Assembly: GCA_028824685.1 (NCBI GenBank)
Contig: JAPPCZ010000044.1
Location: 59,473-123,472, forward strand
Direction of reading: 5' to 3'
Length of the DNA: 64,000 nucleotides
Origin: Candidatus Poribacteria bacterium
Lineage (GTDB): Bacteria; Poribacteria; WGA-4E; WGA-3G
In this document: positions 43,364-53,010 of the stretch, in pieces
Position numbering within the stretch: the stretch's first letter is position 1
How the letters are laid out: each line of letters begins with the position of its first letter
The notes under the pieces: model-generated
The model's database searches: none
What the model saw: only the letters and a program-made list of their open reading frames with translations
What the model was told of the DNA's origin: nothing
Translations under genes and position numbers: made by a program

Positions 43364-43636
43364 TTAGCTTGCAAATTTTGCCAAGAATTTCCGAAACCAA
43401 TGCCACCGCAGCTGCCATACTAACTTCCAATAGGTAGCACGATGCACAAAAAGTTGTTGTCCATCCAACTCAAGCACAGGAATCAGATGCTTATATTTTG
43501 TAAATAATCCCAGATTTTTCGTGATGTCAATTTCCTCTATTGTAACAAATGATATCTTTGCTCCGATGCTTTGCACTACGACCTTTGCTTCGTCACAGAG
43601 CGGGCAATCCGGTTTTGTGTAGAATTGGAGTCGCAT
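43364..43636 (-). CDS. Glutaredoxin-like (DUF836) protein
   Basis: 90 residues from ATG at 43636. Thioredoxin-fold start MRLQFYTKPDCPLCDEAKVV with a CPLC redox pair near residue 11, then the cis-Pro region HLIPVLELDGQQLF. It ends 32 bases before the gamma-glutamyltransferase start on the same strand, so a thiol or glutathione-linked operon is likely. A TTG five codons earlier is a poorer start. Confidence 0.8.
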   Translation of the reverse strand: MRLQFYTKPDCPLCDEAKVVVQSIGAKISFVTIEEIDITKNLGLFTKYKHLIPVLELDGQQLFVHRATYWKLVWQLRWHWFRKFLAKFAS

Positions 43637-43869
43637 CGGTTCGGTTTTCAATAGAATCGCATTGAAACGAAAATATAAGATAATATTCGGGAATCCATAT
43701 TCTAAAGTTTAACACAAGTAACCAAAATTCGCATTCACTTTTTGCATGAGTCAATATTGATTATATGATAAAATCATGTCAGAATTTACAAGACGTTTTG
43801 ACAACCAAGTTTCCAAAGATAATACTATTTAGTGAATTTTATGACGAAAACTTTTTAGAACAAAACACT

Positions 43870-44847
43870 ATGAAACAACTCATGTCGCTCACACTCATAA
43901 TTACCTGCCTATGCATATTTGCATGCGGAGATCGCACTCACGTAGACATTTTAACCAACATCACCCCGCATATTGCAGAAGACACCGTCACAGACCTTAC
44001 ACCAGAGGCATGGGAATTGCTGAACAAGTTTAGAGAAGGTCGGATAACTCAACTTGAATACTATAAACAGATATCGCCAGCAGAGAGGTGGGGTGAAGAA
44101 TACGAACAGGCACTCATAGATGCCAAAGAACTACAGATTAAACAAGAAACATTTTACAATAGATATATTGACGCGGACGGGATCGCTATCGTCGGCAACG
44201 ACCACACCCCCGACCATTATTTTATTGACGCTAAAAATGTTTTTTTACTCATGACGTCCAAACGGCCCAAACTCCGTGACCCAATGAGAAATAAATTTTA
44301 TTTAACAGTTGCAATCCATGCGGGATTAATACCCGAATTGGGAGATACTTTGCACAGAGCAGGATGGGCAGGCACATGCGCGCACAGAAGGTGGTATCCC
44401 CCACCGCCAAACAACGCAAAACCAATATGGATTGGATTATGTGCAGCTACCGTTTATCCAACTCACTACAAAGATGTCCAACGCTATTACAAATATTTAG
44501 GAATTGTTGTACACGAATTAGCACATAAAATTGATAGCACTATAAGAGAAAATTTTGATAAAGATTTTTTCAATAAAATAGATAGTGCATACGAAAACGC
44601 CAAAGAAAACGAAACATGGACTGAGGAAGTACTTAGAAGATCGCCAGGCGAATATTGGGCAGAACTTACAAGTATATGGTTTTACGGCATCGGAAGCGAC
44701 ACCCCCACGTTTTTTAAAGTGCCAGTATTCAAAACCTACGAAGAACTTGAGGCACATGACCCACAAGGATACGCACTTTTAAACGAGTGGTATCCCCAAA
44801 TTACACTACATAGATTTAAGGAATTAGAAGAAAAGGAGGCACCATGA
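43870..44847 (+). CDS. Lipoprotein with a zinc-peptidase HExxH motif
   Basis: 325 residues from ATG at 43870 (MKQLMSLTLIITCLCIFACG), giving a clean lipobox IFAC. A longer frame from 43765 is rejected: it has no signal and a possible promoter (TTGACA at 43798) lies within it. The motif VVHELAHKID (HExxH near residue 215) and downstream EYWAELTSIWF, which could supply the third zinc ligand, suggest a gluzincin-type metallopeptidase anchored to a membrane. Four Cys residues in the mature part might form disulfides. No exact family recognised. Confidence 0.65.
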   Translation: MKQLMSLTLIITCLCIFACGDRTHVDILTNITPHIAEDTVTDLTPEAWELLNKFREGRITQLEYYKQISPAERWGEEYEQALIDAKELQIKQETFYNRYIDADGIAIVGNDHTPDHYFIDAKNVFLLMTSKRPKLRDPMRNKFYLTVAIHAGLIPELGDTLHRAGWAGTCAHRRWYPPPPNNAKPIWIGLCAATVYPTHYKDVQRYYKYLGIVVHELAHKIDSTIRENFDKDFFNKIDSAYENAKENETWTEEVLRRSPGEYWAELTSIWFYGIGSDTPTFFKVPVFKTYEELEAHDPQGYALLNEWYPQITLHRFKELEEKEAP

Positions 44848-44930
44848 CCCGCTTATAGGGAACTCATTTTGCATTGGTTTCCCGAATTATCATTTTACGG
44901 ATTCAATAATTATTAACTGGAGGAGAAAAC

Positions 44931-45920
44931 GTGAAAATAAGACTTGCACAATACGGTATTTCCCACGACCACGCTGGGGGAAAAGCCCGCGTGATGAGGG
45001 AAAGTGACGAGATTGACTTCGCTGGTGTCTTTGAGCCATCACCAGAAGTCCGAGAAACTCTTGGTCAAAGCTCAGTCTATGACGGTGTTCACTGGTTTAC
45101 ATCTAAAGAAGAAATACTTGAGGACGAAACAATTGTTGGGGTTGCGGCACAGGGGCGTGTATCCCAGAACCTCACCTTTGCCAAGGAAATTCTTAAACAC
45201 GACAAACATGTTTGGTTTGACAAACCTGCTGGTGATGACCTTGATGAATTTCGAGAGGTTTTGGATATTGCACGTGATAAAAAGCTGCTCGTTCAACTCG
45301 GTTATATGTTCCGATACAATGCTGGCTTTCAGTTTATCCTTGATTGGGCTGATTCCGGCAAACTCGGTGATATTTTTTCTGTTCGGGGACGCATTTCATC
45401 AGGGCGTTCAAACGATGCACATTGGCAACGCTGGGATTCGCTCGGTGAACACTCCGGCGGCATTATGTTTATCCTCGCTTGTCATCTTACCGATATTATT
45501 GTTGCATTGTTAGGTAGACCGACAAAAGTAGCTCCATTTTCAAGACACGACGGACATGACGTGCCGTGGTATCGGAACAATACAGCGGCTGTATTTGAAT
45601 ATCCGAGAGCATTGGCAATTCTTGAGTCAACGGCATTAGAAATTGATTCAGGCAAATCAAGGCGATTGGAAGTCTATGGCACACGCGGCAGCGCAATTCT
45701 TGAACCGCTTGAACCACCAGCGTTAAGGTTGTGTCTTGATGAGGAACGGGATGGATATGCGAAAGGTTGGCAGACAGTGCCCGTGGAACCACGTCCGCGT
45801 TACGTCGAAAGCCTTAGAGCGTTTGTCGCTGATATTCGGGGCGAGAAATCCCCTGATCGTTCACTTGATCACGAGTTTACGGTTCAGGAAACGGTGCTGC
45901 GGGTAGCAGGACTACAATAA
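44931..45920 (+). CDS. Gfo/Idh/MocA family oxidoreductase
   Basis: 329 residues from a GTG preceded by GGAGGAGAAAAC. The N-terminal Rossmann region is shortened (KIRLAQYGISHDHAGGKARV) and lacks a clear GxGxxG. The family motif is present as VWFDKPAGDDLDEF, with Lys in place of the usual EKP context. The C-terminal domain has GEHSGGIMFILACHLTDIIV. Likely a sugar or polyol dehydrogenase; substrate unknown. It stands alone on the plus strand, 83 bases after the lipoprotein gene. Confidence 0.82.
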   Translation: MKIRLAQYGISHDHAGGKARVMRESDEIDFAGVFEPSPEVRETLGQSSVYDGVHWFTSKEEILEDETIVGVAAQGRVSQNLTFAKEILKHDKHVWFDKPAGDDLDEFREVLDIARDKKLLVQLGYMFRYNAGFQFILDWADSGKLGDIFSVRGRISSGRSNDAHWQRWDSLGEHSGGIMFILACHLTDIIVALLGRPTKVAPFSRHDGHDVPWYRNNTAAVFEYPRALAILESTALEIDSGKSRRLEVYGTRGSAILEPLEPPALRLCLDEERDGYAKGWQTVPVEPRPRYVESLRAFVADIRGEKSPDRSLDHEFTVQETVLRVAGLQ

Positions 45921-45995
45921 TGCGTCCTTGCTTGCGTGTTTCCATTTTCAACTGCAACGCTGCGATCTATTATTTCGCAAGCATTACTACCTCTA

Positions 45996-46940
45996 TTAAT
46001 CTTCATCTGCAATAGAGATTATAGGAACGACTGTCACGGGGAATGCCGATGGCTTGTAGTTTCCATCTGGTGCTTTGGTCGGAAACCTGTACTGAGGGTC
46101 TGTCAGAAGTTCATATACTGCAGCATCCCCAGTTCTAACCCGTTCTCTGGTATTCAATTCCCATTCGACCTTGAGTGCATCGTGTCGCCCAGGAAAGTCT
46201 TGTGTTCCCAATATTGATGTCAAAGCCCAATAGATATATTCCGTAACCATGCAACCATAGTCACAGGTTTCATCCGTATAGTGATACCAAGCTTCTGCCG
46301 GATATCCGCTTTTTGGACCATCTTTTGGCACTTGCTCGAAATATCCGCCACGGGCTGCATCCATGCACTTCGCTAAGGTGGACCCCCGTTCCTCCCCGAA
46401 CACCTCAGGGTAAGCGTTGGCATAACCATGTTGTGTTATAGGATGCAGAATTTCCTCTAAAGCGCCGTCATAGTAATCGCCATCAGGTGCGTTGATTTTA
46501 CCATCAACAAGGAAATCCGGTTTAGTTTCTTCACCATACAGGTCTTGACCAAATCGATAACCCGCCTCTGCTACCAGACCCATTTCCAACTCCTCCATCT
46601 CTGCCTCTGTTCCGGGCATAATGATGAAGACGTTTCGGCTTACCAAGTGACTGAGGACCAGCATGTTGTCAGGAACGCCATCTTCGTCGTTATCAAGATA
46701 TTGTGCCAATACTCCTGCGGCGTGAGAGAGTTTATCTTTAGGTGTCGTTGGGCTTGCGAAGAAGTGAATGCCGAAAACATTGACATATTTGTCACAACCT
46801 ACTTGTCTGAAAACAGAAAATTCGCTCGGTATCTCTGCGATTTCGATTCTCGGCGTTACTTCAACTTGTTCTATTCCGTTATCGCCAAAAATTTGGGATG
46901 ATGCAAGACCCATTAAAACCAACATGATTTCAGCAGTCAT
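45996..46940 (-). CDS. Probable secreted protein of unknown function
   Basis: 314 residues. A weak N-terminal hydrophobic stretch (MTAEIMLVLMGLASSQIFGD) may be an export signal. YLDNDEDGVPDN near residue 81 is a calcium-binding DxDxDG loop. CDYGCMVTEYIYWALTSILG in the second half contains a Cys pair next to a hydrophobic helix, and EEILHPITQHGYAN has an E-x2-H arrangement. I do not recognise the family. Ribosome site GGAAGTA. It converges with the Gfo/Idh/MocA gene at 44931. Confidence 0.6.
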   Translation of the reverse strand: MTAEIMLVLMGLASSQIFGDNGIEQVEVTPRIEIAEIPSEFSVFRQVGCDKYVNVFGIHFFASPTTPKDKLSHAAGVLAQYLDNDEDGVPDNMLVLSHLVSRNVFIIMPGTEAEMEELEMGLVAEAGYRFGQDLYGEETKPDFLVDGKINAPDGDYYDGALEEILHPITQHGYANAYPEVFGEERGSTLAKCMDAARGGYFEQVPKDGPKSGYPAEAWYHYTDETCDYGCMVTEYIYWALTSILGTQDFPGRHDALKVEWELNTRERVRTGDAAVYELLTDPQYRFPTKAPDGNYKPSAFPVTVVPIISIADED

Positions 46941-47040
46941 TACTTCCGTTTCTCCAAATTATCCTCTTGTGCGCATTCCGCAATAGGATATTGGTCGGTT
47001 TTGAGACACACTCTCGCCAATGATGATATTGAATCAGCAT

Positions 47041-48018
47041 TTAGAATGGATGAGGAATGCCGACGCGTTCAGCGACGTTTTTCAACTGTTCCTGATGTGC
47101 TTCGCTAACCGGGATGCCTATTTCAGCCCATTCCTGTTCGCGCTCCCATTCTAAGCCGCCGGGGAGGTCCGATCGGTCATAACCCGGTGCCGGTTGCATC
47201 TGTCGTGCATCGTGGATATGTCGGTCAATCTCCGCTTTGTACTCGTCAATAGGACGGAACCGGGAAATGTCAAACGCTGCAATGAATCCGCCTTGATTAG
47301 CACCTTCCCAGATTGTTGGGGGATCTGCCGGTTTATCAAATAACCAAATACCTGCCACCATGCCGCCGAGTGCATGGCTAACATGACTCAAACCTAACAT
47401 TTTGAAGTACGCAGCGGGACTCTGTTCAAATGCTTGTTCGAACGGCAGTTTAGCATCAATACCGATTGCCATATCAACGACAATGGGTGGCTGTTCACCC
47501 GCAGGAATAGCGAAACTCATTGGTGATGCAGCAGTTGCAGTGGCGATATTACCTCCAGTGCCGTGTCGAAAACGGTGGCAGGAGACCGCAAATCCCGCAC
47601 AATCCACTTCAAGTGCCAACCGTGAATACTTGCCGGCACTCCCAAAGTGGAAGTGATTCCGACTCGTTGCGGCACCAAGTCCCATCTCTTTAGCTTTTTT
47701 GACTGCTGCCTTTGCTGCATGGTACGAGGCAAAATGTCCCATACCGCCATCTCCGTCATAGACCGCTGTCGTCGGGGATTCATCAATACATTGGACGTTT
47801 GGACGTGGATTTACTTTGCCATCAAGCATCATTCCCACATATCCGGGTGTTTGGCGCGTGCCATGACTGAACACACCGCGCAGATCAGTAAGAACAAGCA
47901 AGTTAGCAATATGCGCAGCGTCCTCCTCTGAGGCCCCTGCTTTCTGGAAGGCTTCACCAATGAAGCCCCGCATTACATCTGGCATAACGCGAATAAATTC
48001 TTTTGGTACTACATTCAT
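47041..48018 (-). CDS. Malate/L-lactate dehydrogenase family (Ldh2) protein
   Basis: 325 residues of the Ldh2/MDH2 family, NAD(P)-dependent dehydrogenases that act on malate, sulfolactate, ureidoglycolate and similar 2-hydroxy acids. Landmarks: LTDLRGVFSHGTRQTPGYV with the conserved SHG, AVYDGDGGMGHFAS, TSRNHFHFGSAGKYSRLAL and AFDISRFRP. The substrate cannot be fixed from sequence. Start ATG without a strong ribosome site. The next gene upstream (an alcohol dehydrogenase) is separated by a repeat element. Confidence 0.85.
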   Translation of the reverse strand: MNVVPKEFIRVMPDVMRGFIGEAFQKAGASEEDAAHIANLLVLTDLRGVFSHGTRQTPGYVGMMLDGKVNPRPNVQCIDESPTTAVYDGDGGMGHFASYHAAKAAVKKAKEMGLGAATSRNHFHFGSAGKYSRLALEVDCAGFAVSCHRFRHGTGGNIATATAASPMSFAIPAGEQPPIVVDMAIGIDAKLPFEQAFEQSPAAYFKMLGLSHVSHALGGMVAGIWLFDKPADPPTIWEGANQGGFIAAFDISRFRPIDEYKAEIDRHIHDARQMQPAPGYDRSDLPGGLEWEREQEWAEIGIPVSEAHQEQLKNVAERVGIPHPF

Positions 48019-48039
48019 ATTTTTATAGTGTTTAAGAGT

Positions 48040-48172
48040 TAGTGCTTTGTCAACGTATTATTATAGGTCGCGATTCGGAGATCGCTCCTACCGATGGACT
48101 ACTTATGGTAGTAGGGAACTCCGATTCCCGACTACTTTCAAGCCCAGCAATTAGTATTTGACTAAGCATTAG
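48040..48172. mobile_element. MITE-like element, TAGTGCTTTGTC ends, double-hairpin cargo in outward order
   Basis: The left end TTAGTGCTTTGTCAA (48039-48053) and right end TTGACTAAGCATTAG (48158-48172) are imperfect inverted copies. The core holds the two GTAGGAG-family arms (48067-48091 and 48108-48132), but in the reverse arrangement to the copies at 3327 and 49388. A second copy with the same ends is at 61831-62091. No coding capacity. Confidence 0.65.
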
Positions 48173-48263
48173 TTAATTTGTTTAAAGAGAACCTCCTTGG
48201 TAAAATAAGGTTAGGAAACCCTCAAAAAGAGTTCTCTATGCACATTATATCATAAAATCACAT

Positions 48264-49295
48264 TTATGCAAATCGAACGCCTAATTTTACATTCTCACCT
48301 GGGTGCGTTGCGATCTTCGGATATTCATCCAACAAGTTGTCAAAATCGACAACAGGATAAATAACAGGTTCAGATTTCAGACTGCCATCATACAAGAGTC
48401 TTAAACTGATCTCAAAGAGTCTACCTTCATTCCAGTTTGGATATTCGGGATTCGGTTCGCTACAAGCGCGTGAGAAGATAATAGTCGGTCGATTGAAATG
48501 CGCTTCGGCACCGAGATCCAATCCTGCTGGGTAGGTACCGGGCCATGCCCCAGCGACAACTGTACCTAAATACGCCGCGCCCCGGATAGCATGTTGCAGT
48601 GCCATGTGATGACCGCTGTATTCAATGCAAACATCAGCACCACGCTTGTCAGTAGCTTTTTTAATTTCCAAACCCGCATCCTCTTCTACCGGGTCAATGA
48701 CCACATCAGCACCACATTCAAGAGCTACATTGCGGCGCAGTTCAAGTGGATCAACACCAATAACAGGATATGCCCCCGCCAACTTCGCAAGCTGAAGTGC
48801 CATCAGTCCGATTCCACCGAGTCCAAAGACTGCCACAGCATCACCAATCCGGATATGTCCGTCGCGCACTGCGCCGAGGGCAAAATCTGTCGGATCTAAA
48901 CAGACAGCTGCCTGCCAAGGTACGCCATCTGGCAATTTCCGGGTACCTGCTGCACCCCAAACATGTTCCTCGCGAAAGGAACTGTGCCGAAAGACTCGCT
49001 CTCCGACTTCAATATCGGTTACGTCAGCGCCAATCTCGGTTACCTCACCAACACACATGTTCCCGAGTCCTGAAGGGTAGTTCACCATTCCAGAACCGTT
49101 TGCTCGAAAAATTTTATATTCACCATCGTAGCCACCGCGTGGACCAGCATAGCCCTTATACGATGCCATCTCTGAACCGTGTTTAGCGGCACCAAATTGG
49201 CTTTTGACTCGAATTTGATCAGCTTGTAACGGTGGACTTTCATATTCTCGGAAAGCGACCTGTTCCTGGGCAGGTGCAATAAGTTCTCTTGGCAT
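48264..49295 (-). CDS. Zinc-type alcohol dehydrogenase-like protein
   Basis: 343 residues from ATG at 49295 (MPRELIAPAQEQVAFREYES). MDR superfamily: a catalytic domain with CVGEVTEIGADVTDIEVGER and a nucleotide domain AVAVFGLGGIGLMALQLAKL. The zinc-ligand Cys at the start of the standard motif is replaced (FGAAKHGSE), so the catalytic metal may be absent, as in some bacteriochlorophyllide- or sorbitol-type relatives. GGAAGGA lies 12 bases upstream of the start, rather far. Substrate unknown. Confidence 0.83.
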   Translation of the reverse strand: MPRELIAPAQEQVAFREYESPPLQADQIRVKSQFGAAKHGSEMASYKGYAGPRGGYDGEYKIFRANGSGMVNYPSGLGNMCVGEVTEIGADVTDIEVGERVFRHSSFREEHVWGAAGTRKLPDGVPWQAAVCLDPTDFALGAVRDGHIRIGDAVAVFGLGGIGLMALQLAKLAGAYPVIGVDPLELRRNVALECGADVVIDPVEEDAGLEIKKATDKRGADVCIEYSGHHMALQHAIRGAAYLGTVVAGAWPGTYPAGLDLGAEAHFNRPTIIFSRACSEPNPEYPNWNEGRLFEISLRLLYDGSLKSEPVIYPVVDFDNLLDEYPKIATHPGENVKLGVRFA

Positions 49296-49339
49296 ATTAG
49301 TTAATTTCCTTCCTGTTTGTTTACGGTTCAATTACAACC

Positions 49340-49507
49340 TATCTCATAAATAGTTGGAGGGCTTTCGAAGCCCGATTTCAATATCCTGTAGGAGCGATCT
49401 CCGAATCGCGACAAAACCACTAATAGTCGGGAATCGGAGTTCCCTCCTACACAGAGAATCAACTGATAATGAACCAACAAACCCTATTTATGAGATACGC
49501 TCTAGTA
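49340..49507. mobile_element. MITE-like element with 14-bp inverted repeats and double-hairpin cargo
   Basis: TATCTCATAAATAG (49340-49353) and its exact complement CTATTTATGAGATA (49494-49507) bracket another copy of the GTAGGAG double hairpin (arms 49388-49412 and 49426-49450). No target duplication was recognised. The ends are unrelated to those of the other elements carrying the same core. Confidence 0.6.
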
Positions 49508-49538
49508 AAATAGCTGATGACACGGTAGAGTGTGCCTA

Positions 49539-50978
49539 CTACGCTAAAATATCGCGGACAACATGCCCGTGCACGTCTGTGAGACGGAAATCTCGACCCT
49601 GGAAACGGTATGTTAATTTTTCATGGTCAATGCCGAACAGATGGAGCATTGTCGCATGGAAGTCATGCACATGCACGATGTTTTCAACGGCATTGTAGCC
49701 AAGTTCATCCGTATTGCCGTAACTAATACCACCTTTGACACCGCCGCCTGCCATCCACATTGAAAATCCTTTGATGTGGTGGTCGCGTCCACTGCCTTGT
49801 GCCATCGGTGTCCGCCCGAATTCTCCACCCCAAATAACCAAAGTCTCATCTAACATGCCGCGCTGTTTCAGATCGTTAACGAGTGCCGCAGTTGCCTTAT
49901 CAACATAGCCAGAGGTTGTTTTGATGGCATTCTGTATTCCACCGTGATGGTCCCAACCGCGATGGTAGAGTTGAATAAAGCGAACACCGCGTTCTGCTAA
50001 CCTTCGGGCAAGTAGGCAGTTTGATGCATACGATCCATCACCCGGTTTTGCACCGTACATATCAAGAATGTCCTGAGGTTCTTTTGAGATGTCAGTCAAT
50101 TCTGGCACACTTGTCTGCATGCGAAATGCCATCTCATATTGATTGATACGTGTGGCGATTGTTGGGTCGTCAACCGTTTCATTTAAGATGTTGTTCAAGG
50201 TTTGCACTGCACCAACAACGTCATGCTGCTGTTCCTGACTGACACCGCCAGGACTGGAGACATAATGGACAGGGTCTCCGCTTGAATGGAACTGAACACC
50301 TTGAAATTGCCCTGGGAGAAACCCGCTATGCCACTGCCGCGTTGCAATCGGTTGGTCTTGTCCACCGCCCGAAGAAATAAGAACGACATATCCGGGAAGA
50401 TTCTCGTTTTCACTACCTAATCCGTATAGCAGCCACGACCCCATGCTGGGTCTTCCTGATATGGCAGTGCCTGTATTCATGAAGGTGTGTGCGGGGTCAT
50501 GATTTATCTGTTCAGTTCGCAAAGACCGCACAATACAAATATCGTCAGCGAGACTGCCAATGTGTGGAAACGCAGAACTCATCTCTTGTCCCGACTCCCC
50601 GAATTTTTTGAATTCATGGGTTGGTCCAAGACATTTGAGTGAATTTGCCTGCCCCTGCAGCTGCGCGATCGGTTGTCCTTTGGTGAATGACAGAGGCATC
50701 GGTTCGCCATGCATTTCTGCCAGTTTCGGTTTGTAATCTAAAGTCTCTAAATGCGAGGGACCTCCCGCCATACAAAGATGGATAATACGTTTCGCTTTCG
50801 GTGGCACGTGCGGTTCTGTAATTATACCTGGCCACCGTTCAATCTGCGGTGCTGCTTCTAATATTGATGGTGTGAGTAGGGATGCAAGTGCAAGCGACCC
50901 AATGCCGCGCGCTGTTTTCCCTAAAAAGGTGCGCCTTGTAAGGCGGAGTTTCATTTTTTCATGAATATCCATAGCCAT
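49539..50978 (-). CDS. DUF1501 family protein with Tat signal
   Basis: 479 residues. A twin-arginine signal (RLTRRTFLGKTARGIGSLAL) predicts export in a folded state. The mature part is sulfatase/alkaline-phosphatase-like: RIIHLCMAGGPSHLETLDYK, HEFKKFGESGQEMSSAFPHI, YVVLISSGGGQDQPIATRQW and VIWGGEFGRTPMAQGSGRDH followed by GFSMWMAGGGVKGG. DUF1501 genes commonly pair with a DUF1549/DUF1553 cytochrome gene, which is found here at 54810-57896 rather than adjacent. AAAGGAGAAAT precedes the ATG. Confidence 0.9.
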   Translation of the reverse strand: MAMDIHEKMKLRLTRRTFLGKTARGIGSLALASLLTPSILEAAPQIERWPGIITEPHVPPKAKRIIHLCMAGGPSHLETLDYKPKLAEMHGEPMPLSFTKGQPIAQLQGQANSLKCLGPTHEFKKFGESGQEMSSAFPHIGSLADDICIVRSLRTEQINHDPAHTFMNTGTAISGRPSMGSWLLYGLGSENENLPGYVVLISSGGGQDQPIATRQWHSGFLPGQFQGVQFHSSGDPVHYVSSPGGVSQEQQHDVVGAVQTLNNILNETVDDPTIATRINQYEMAFRMQTSVPELTDISKEPQDILDMYGAKPGDGSYASNCLLARRLAERGVRFIQLYHRGWDHHGGIQNAIKTTSGYVDKATAALVNDLKQRGMLDETLVIWGGEFGRTPMAQGSGRDHHIKGFSMWMAGGGVKGGISYGNTDELGYNAVENIVHVHDFHATMLHLFGIDHEKLTYRFQGRDFRLTDVHGHVVRDILA

Positions 50979-50997
50979 ATTTCTCCTTTCATAGTTA

Positions 50998-51411
50998 TCA
51001 GAGGATTTTTATCATCCATGCGCCATCATGTGCGGGGTTATGGATTAATCCTTTTTTCATGTCAACGCAGAGGTCTAATGCCTCCAAGATCATGTGCCCA
51101 AGGAGGACAGGCATGCCATCAGGAAGGTCTGTTACCCGGATGGAGTCGCTTCGTTCCAGGACAGTATATTCCACCTCTGAATAAATGGTACGCGTCACAA
51201 TGCCGTTGGCGGTTTCCGCTTGAATCTTTCTGAGTGGCGTGAGACCGAGTTGATTGATAAGTGGTGCGGGTAAGCAAAGTCCAGTTGCGCCGGTATCAAC
51301 GAGTGCATTTTCGACGGTAAGCCGCCGGACATCGGTGGGGTTCATGACACCTAATCTTACCGCAACCAGATCATCCTGATTTGCAAGTTTCAGTCGTGTT
51401 GTCTGTTCCAT
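50998..51411 (-). CDS. Retropepsin-like aspartic protease, clan AA
   Basis: 137 residues. The catalytic motif ALVDTGATGLCLP has Asp at residue 39; VLLGHMILEALDLCVDM near the end is the second conserved strand and loop. Such small proteins dimerise to form the active site. It sits 20 bases upstream of the DUF1501 gene on the same strand, and co-transcription is likely, but a functional link is not known. Confidence 0.82.
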   Translation of the reverse strand: MEQTTRLKLANQDDLVAVRLGVMNPTDVRRLTVENALVDTGATGLCLPAPLINQLGLTPLRKIQAETANGIVTRTIYSEVEYTVLERSDSIRVTDLPDGMPVLLGHMILEALDLCVDMKKGLIHNPAHDGAWMIKIL

Positions 51412-51537
51412 TTTATTGCCTCTTGTTTTTTGATTAGGACTTATGCAATAACACAGAATTATGTTATACTACCCGTTATTATACAAATATGTTACTATGT
51501 TTCAACCCAATTAACCTATTTTAATGGACTAAATTGC

Positions 51538-51843
51538 TTATTCTTTATTCGTAAAACCTACTGCAATCCAATAAATGATGAAGTAAATTGACCAAATGAT
51601 AGCAGAAGTTCCAATAAATACTGCCATAAATTTTCCCAATTGAAAATTGAGTGCATAATATATAGACCCATATCGACCACCGAGAAACCATGTCAAAAAA
51701 TCAAACCACCCATCATAGCTCCTATCTTGTAGTTTCGCCGCTTCATTACCTAAATATCCACCAATTATAATGGATAAAACAAGTGTTAATCTAAAGGGTC
51801 CTTTTTTAGGATTTAATGCCCTCTTGAAAAATCCTTTCACCAT
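51538..51843 (-). CDS. Small membrane protein, paralogue 1
   Basis: 101 residues with about three hydrophobic segments: FRLTLVLSIIIGGYLG, GSIYYALNFQLGKFMAVFIG and SAIIWSIYFIIYWIAVGF. Unknown function. The segment PFRLTLVLS is also present in the 105-residue protein at 54300-54617 and in the fragment at 54058-54315, so the three are related. These genes surround the duplicated propeller genes. Confidence 0.65.
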   Translation of the reverse strand: MVKGFFKRALNPKKGPFRLTLVLSIIIGGYLGNEAAKLQDRSYDGWFDFLTWFLGGRYGSIYYALNFQLGKFMAVFIGTSAIIWSIYFIIYWIAVGFTNKE

Positions 51844-51966
51844 TTATAGTGTCTCCATTGGAAACTTACATACCTCAACCCGTAAACCCTTCTAATACAA
51901 AAACGATGTATTAGAACGTACCGCTGGATAATTCTGCCAAACCCATCTCAAGAAGATCTAAAGTCC

Positions 51967-52977
51967 CTACTCCTTTTTCATTTGTCCCCATGTCGTCGTT
52001 AGCGACTCCGACTGAGGTGAAACCGGCAACGTACGCGTATACGCCGGATCAAACCAATCCCCACCAGTATTCGTGTGAATATGCGTCAGCTGCGTCCGAA
52101 GCCCACTGTTTACATCAATCTTGAAGATTTGGGACTGTCCGTTAATTTCCTGTGTATAAAGCACTTCCGAACCGTCCGGCGATAACACAGGCAACCGTGC
52201 ATCGGAACCGGCTTCGTCAACGAGTTGCCGCAGTCCAGTGCCGTCGCGGTTAACGATGTAGATGACGTATTTATCCGCCCATGCGTTGTGCAGATCCCTA
52301 TCCAAGATAACAGGTAACGGATGCTTGTTACCTGAAATCGCCAGTTTATCACCCGCAGCAGACCAAGATGGTTGGCGTTGCCACCGAAGAGTTTTATCGG
52401 GTATTGGTCGTTCCAACTTTCTTGTGCGGACGTTGATAAACGTAAGTCGAGACCCCTTGGGGTGTCCTACAGAGCAAGCGATCTCTTTACCATCAGGAGA
52501 CCACGCCGGTGAACCTCCATACGGGAGGTTTTCAGCATCTTCTTCGCCAAAAGTCCCAAGATAGAGACTCGACCTGATACGGATACGGTCCGTGGATATG
52601 TAAGCGAACTGTTTGCCATCAGGAGACCACGTCACATTACCTCTCCAAGCCTCTATTTTTCTTTTGAAGACGCGATGGACATTCGTGCCATCAGCGTTCA
52701 TCAAATAGAGGTCCCGCACCCGCGTGCCCTGGCGATCAGAGACGAAAAGAATCTGCTCTCCAGTTGGAGACCACACAGCACCAAAATCAGAGGCATGATG
52801 CTTTGTTAAGTTCACTTGTCCACTGCCATCCGGATTCATCATGTAAACCTCCCGATTGCCATCTCGTGTGGAGGTAAACAGAATTTTTGGCGTTGTCGGA
52901 GCTTTGGCAAAAAGTTCACACACCGTCCCACACATCAGCACCAAGATGATTAGAGAAAAAAATAATATCAATCTCAT
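51967..52977 (-). CDS. TolB-like beta-propeller protein, copy 1
   Basis: 336 residues. Export signal MRLILFFSLIILVLMCGTVC, then six or so repeats of the form SPDGKQFAYIST, AWSPDGKEIAC and LSPDGSEVLYT, characteristic of WD40-like PD40 propellers as in TolB. Likely periplasmic or extracellular and involved in binding. Nearly the same signal peptide and first 60 residues as copy 2, marking a tandem duplication. The Cys in LVLMCGTVC might be a lipobox. Confidence 0.85.
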   Translation of the reverse strand: MRLILFFSLIILVLMCGTVCELFAKAPTTPKILFTSTRDGNREVYMMNPDGSGQVNLTKHHASDFGAVWSPTGEQILFVSDRQGTRVRDLYLMNADGTNVHRVFKRKIEAWRGNVTWSPDGKQFAYISTDRIRIRSSLYLGTFGEEDAENLPYGGSPAWSPDGKEIACSVGHPKGSRLTFINVRTRKLERPIPDKTLRWQRQPSWSAAGDKLAISGNKHPLPVILDRDLHNAWADKYVIYIVNRDGTGLRQLVDEAGSDARLPVLSPDGSEVLYTQEINGQSQIFKIDVNSGLRTQLTHIHTNTGGDWFDPAYTRTLPVSPQSESLTTTWGQMKKE

Positions 52978-53010
52978 ACCTGATTCTCCATTTCAAGAGG
53001 TCTAATCGCT

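Noticed and set aside
43332..43430. Longer N-terminus for the gamma-glutamyltransferase
   Set aside because: It would overlap the glutaredoxin-like gene, while a near-perfect ribosome site precedes the internal ATG at 43331.
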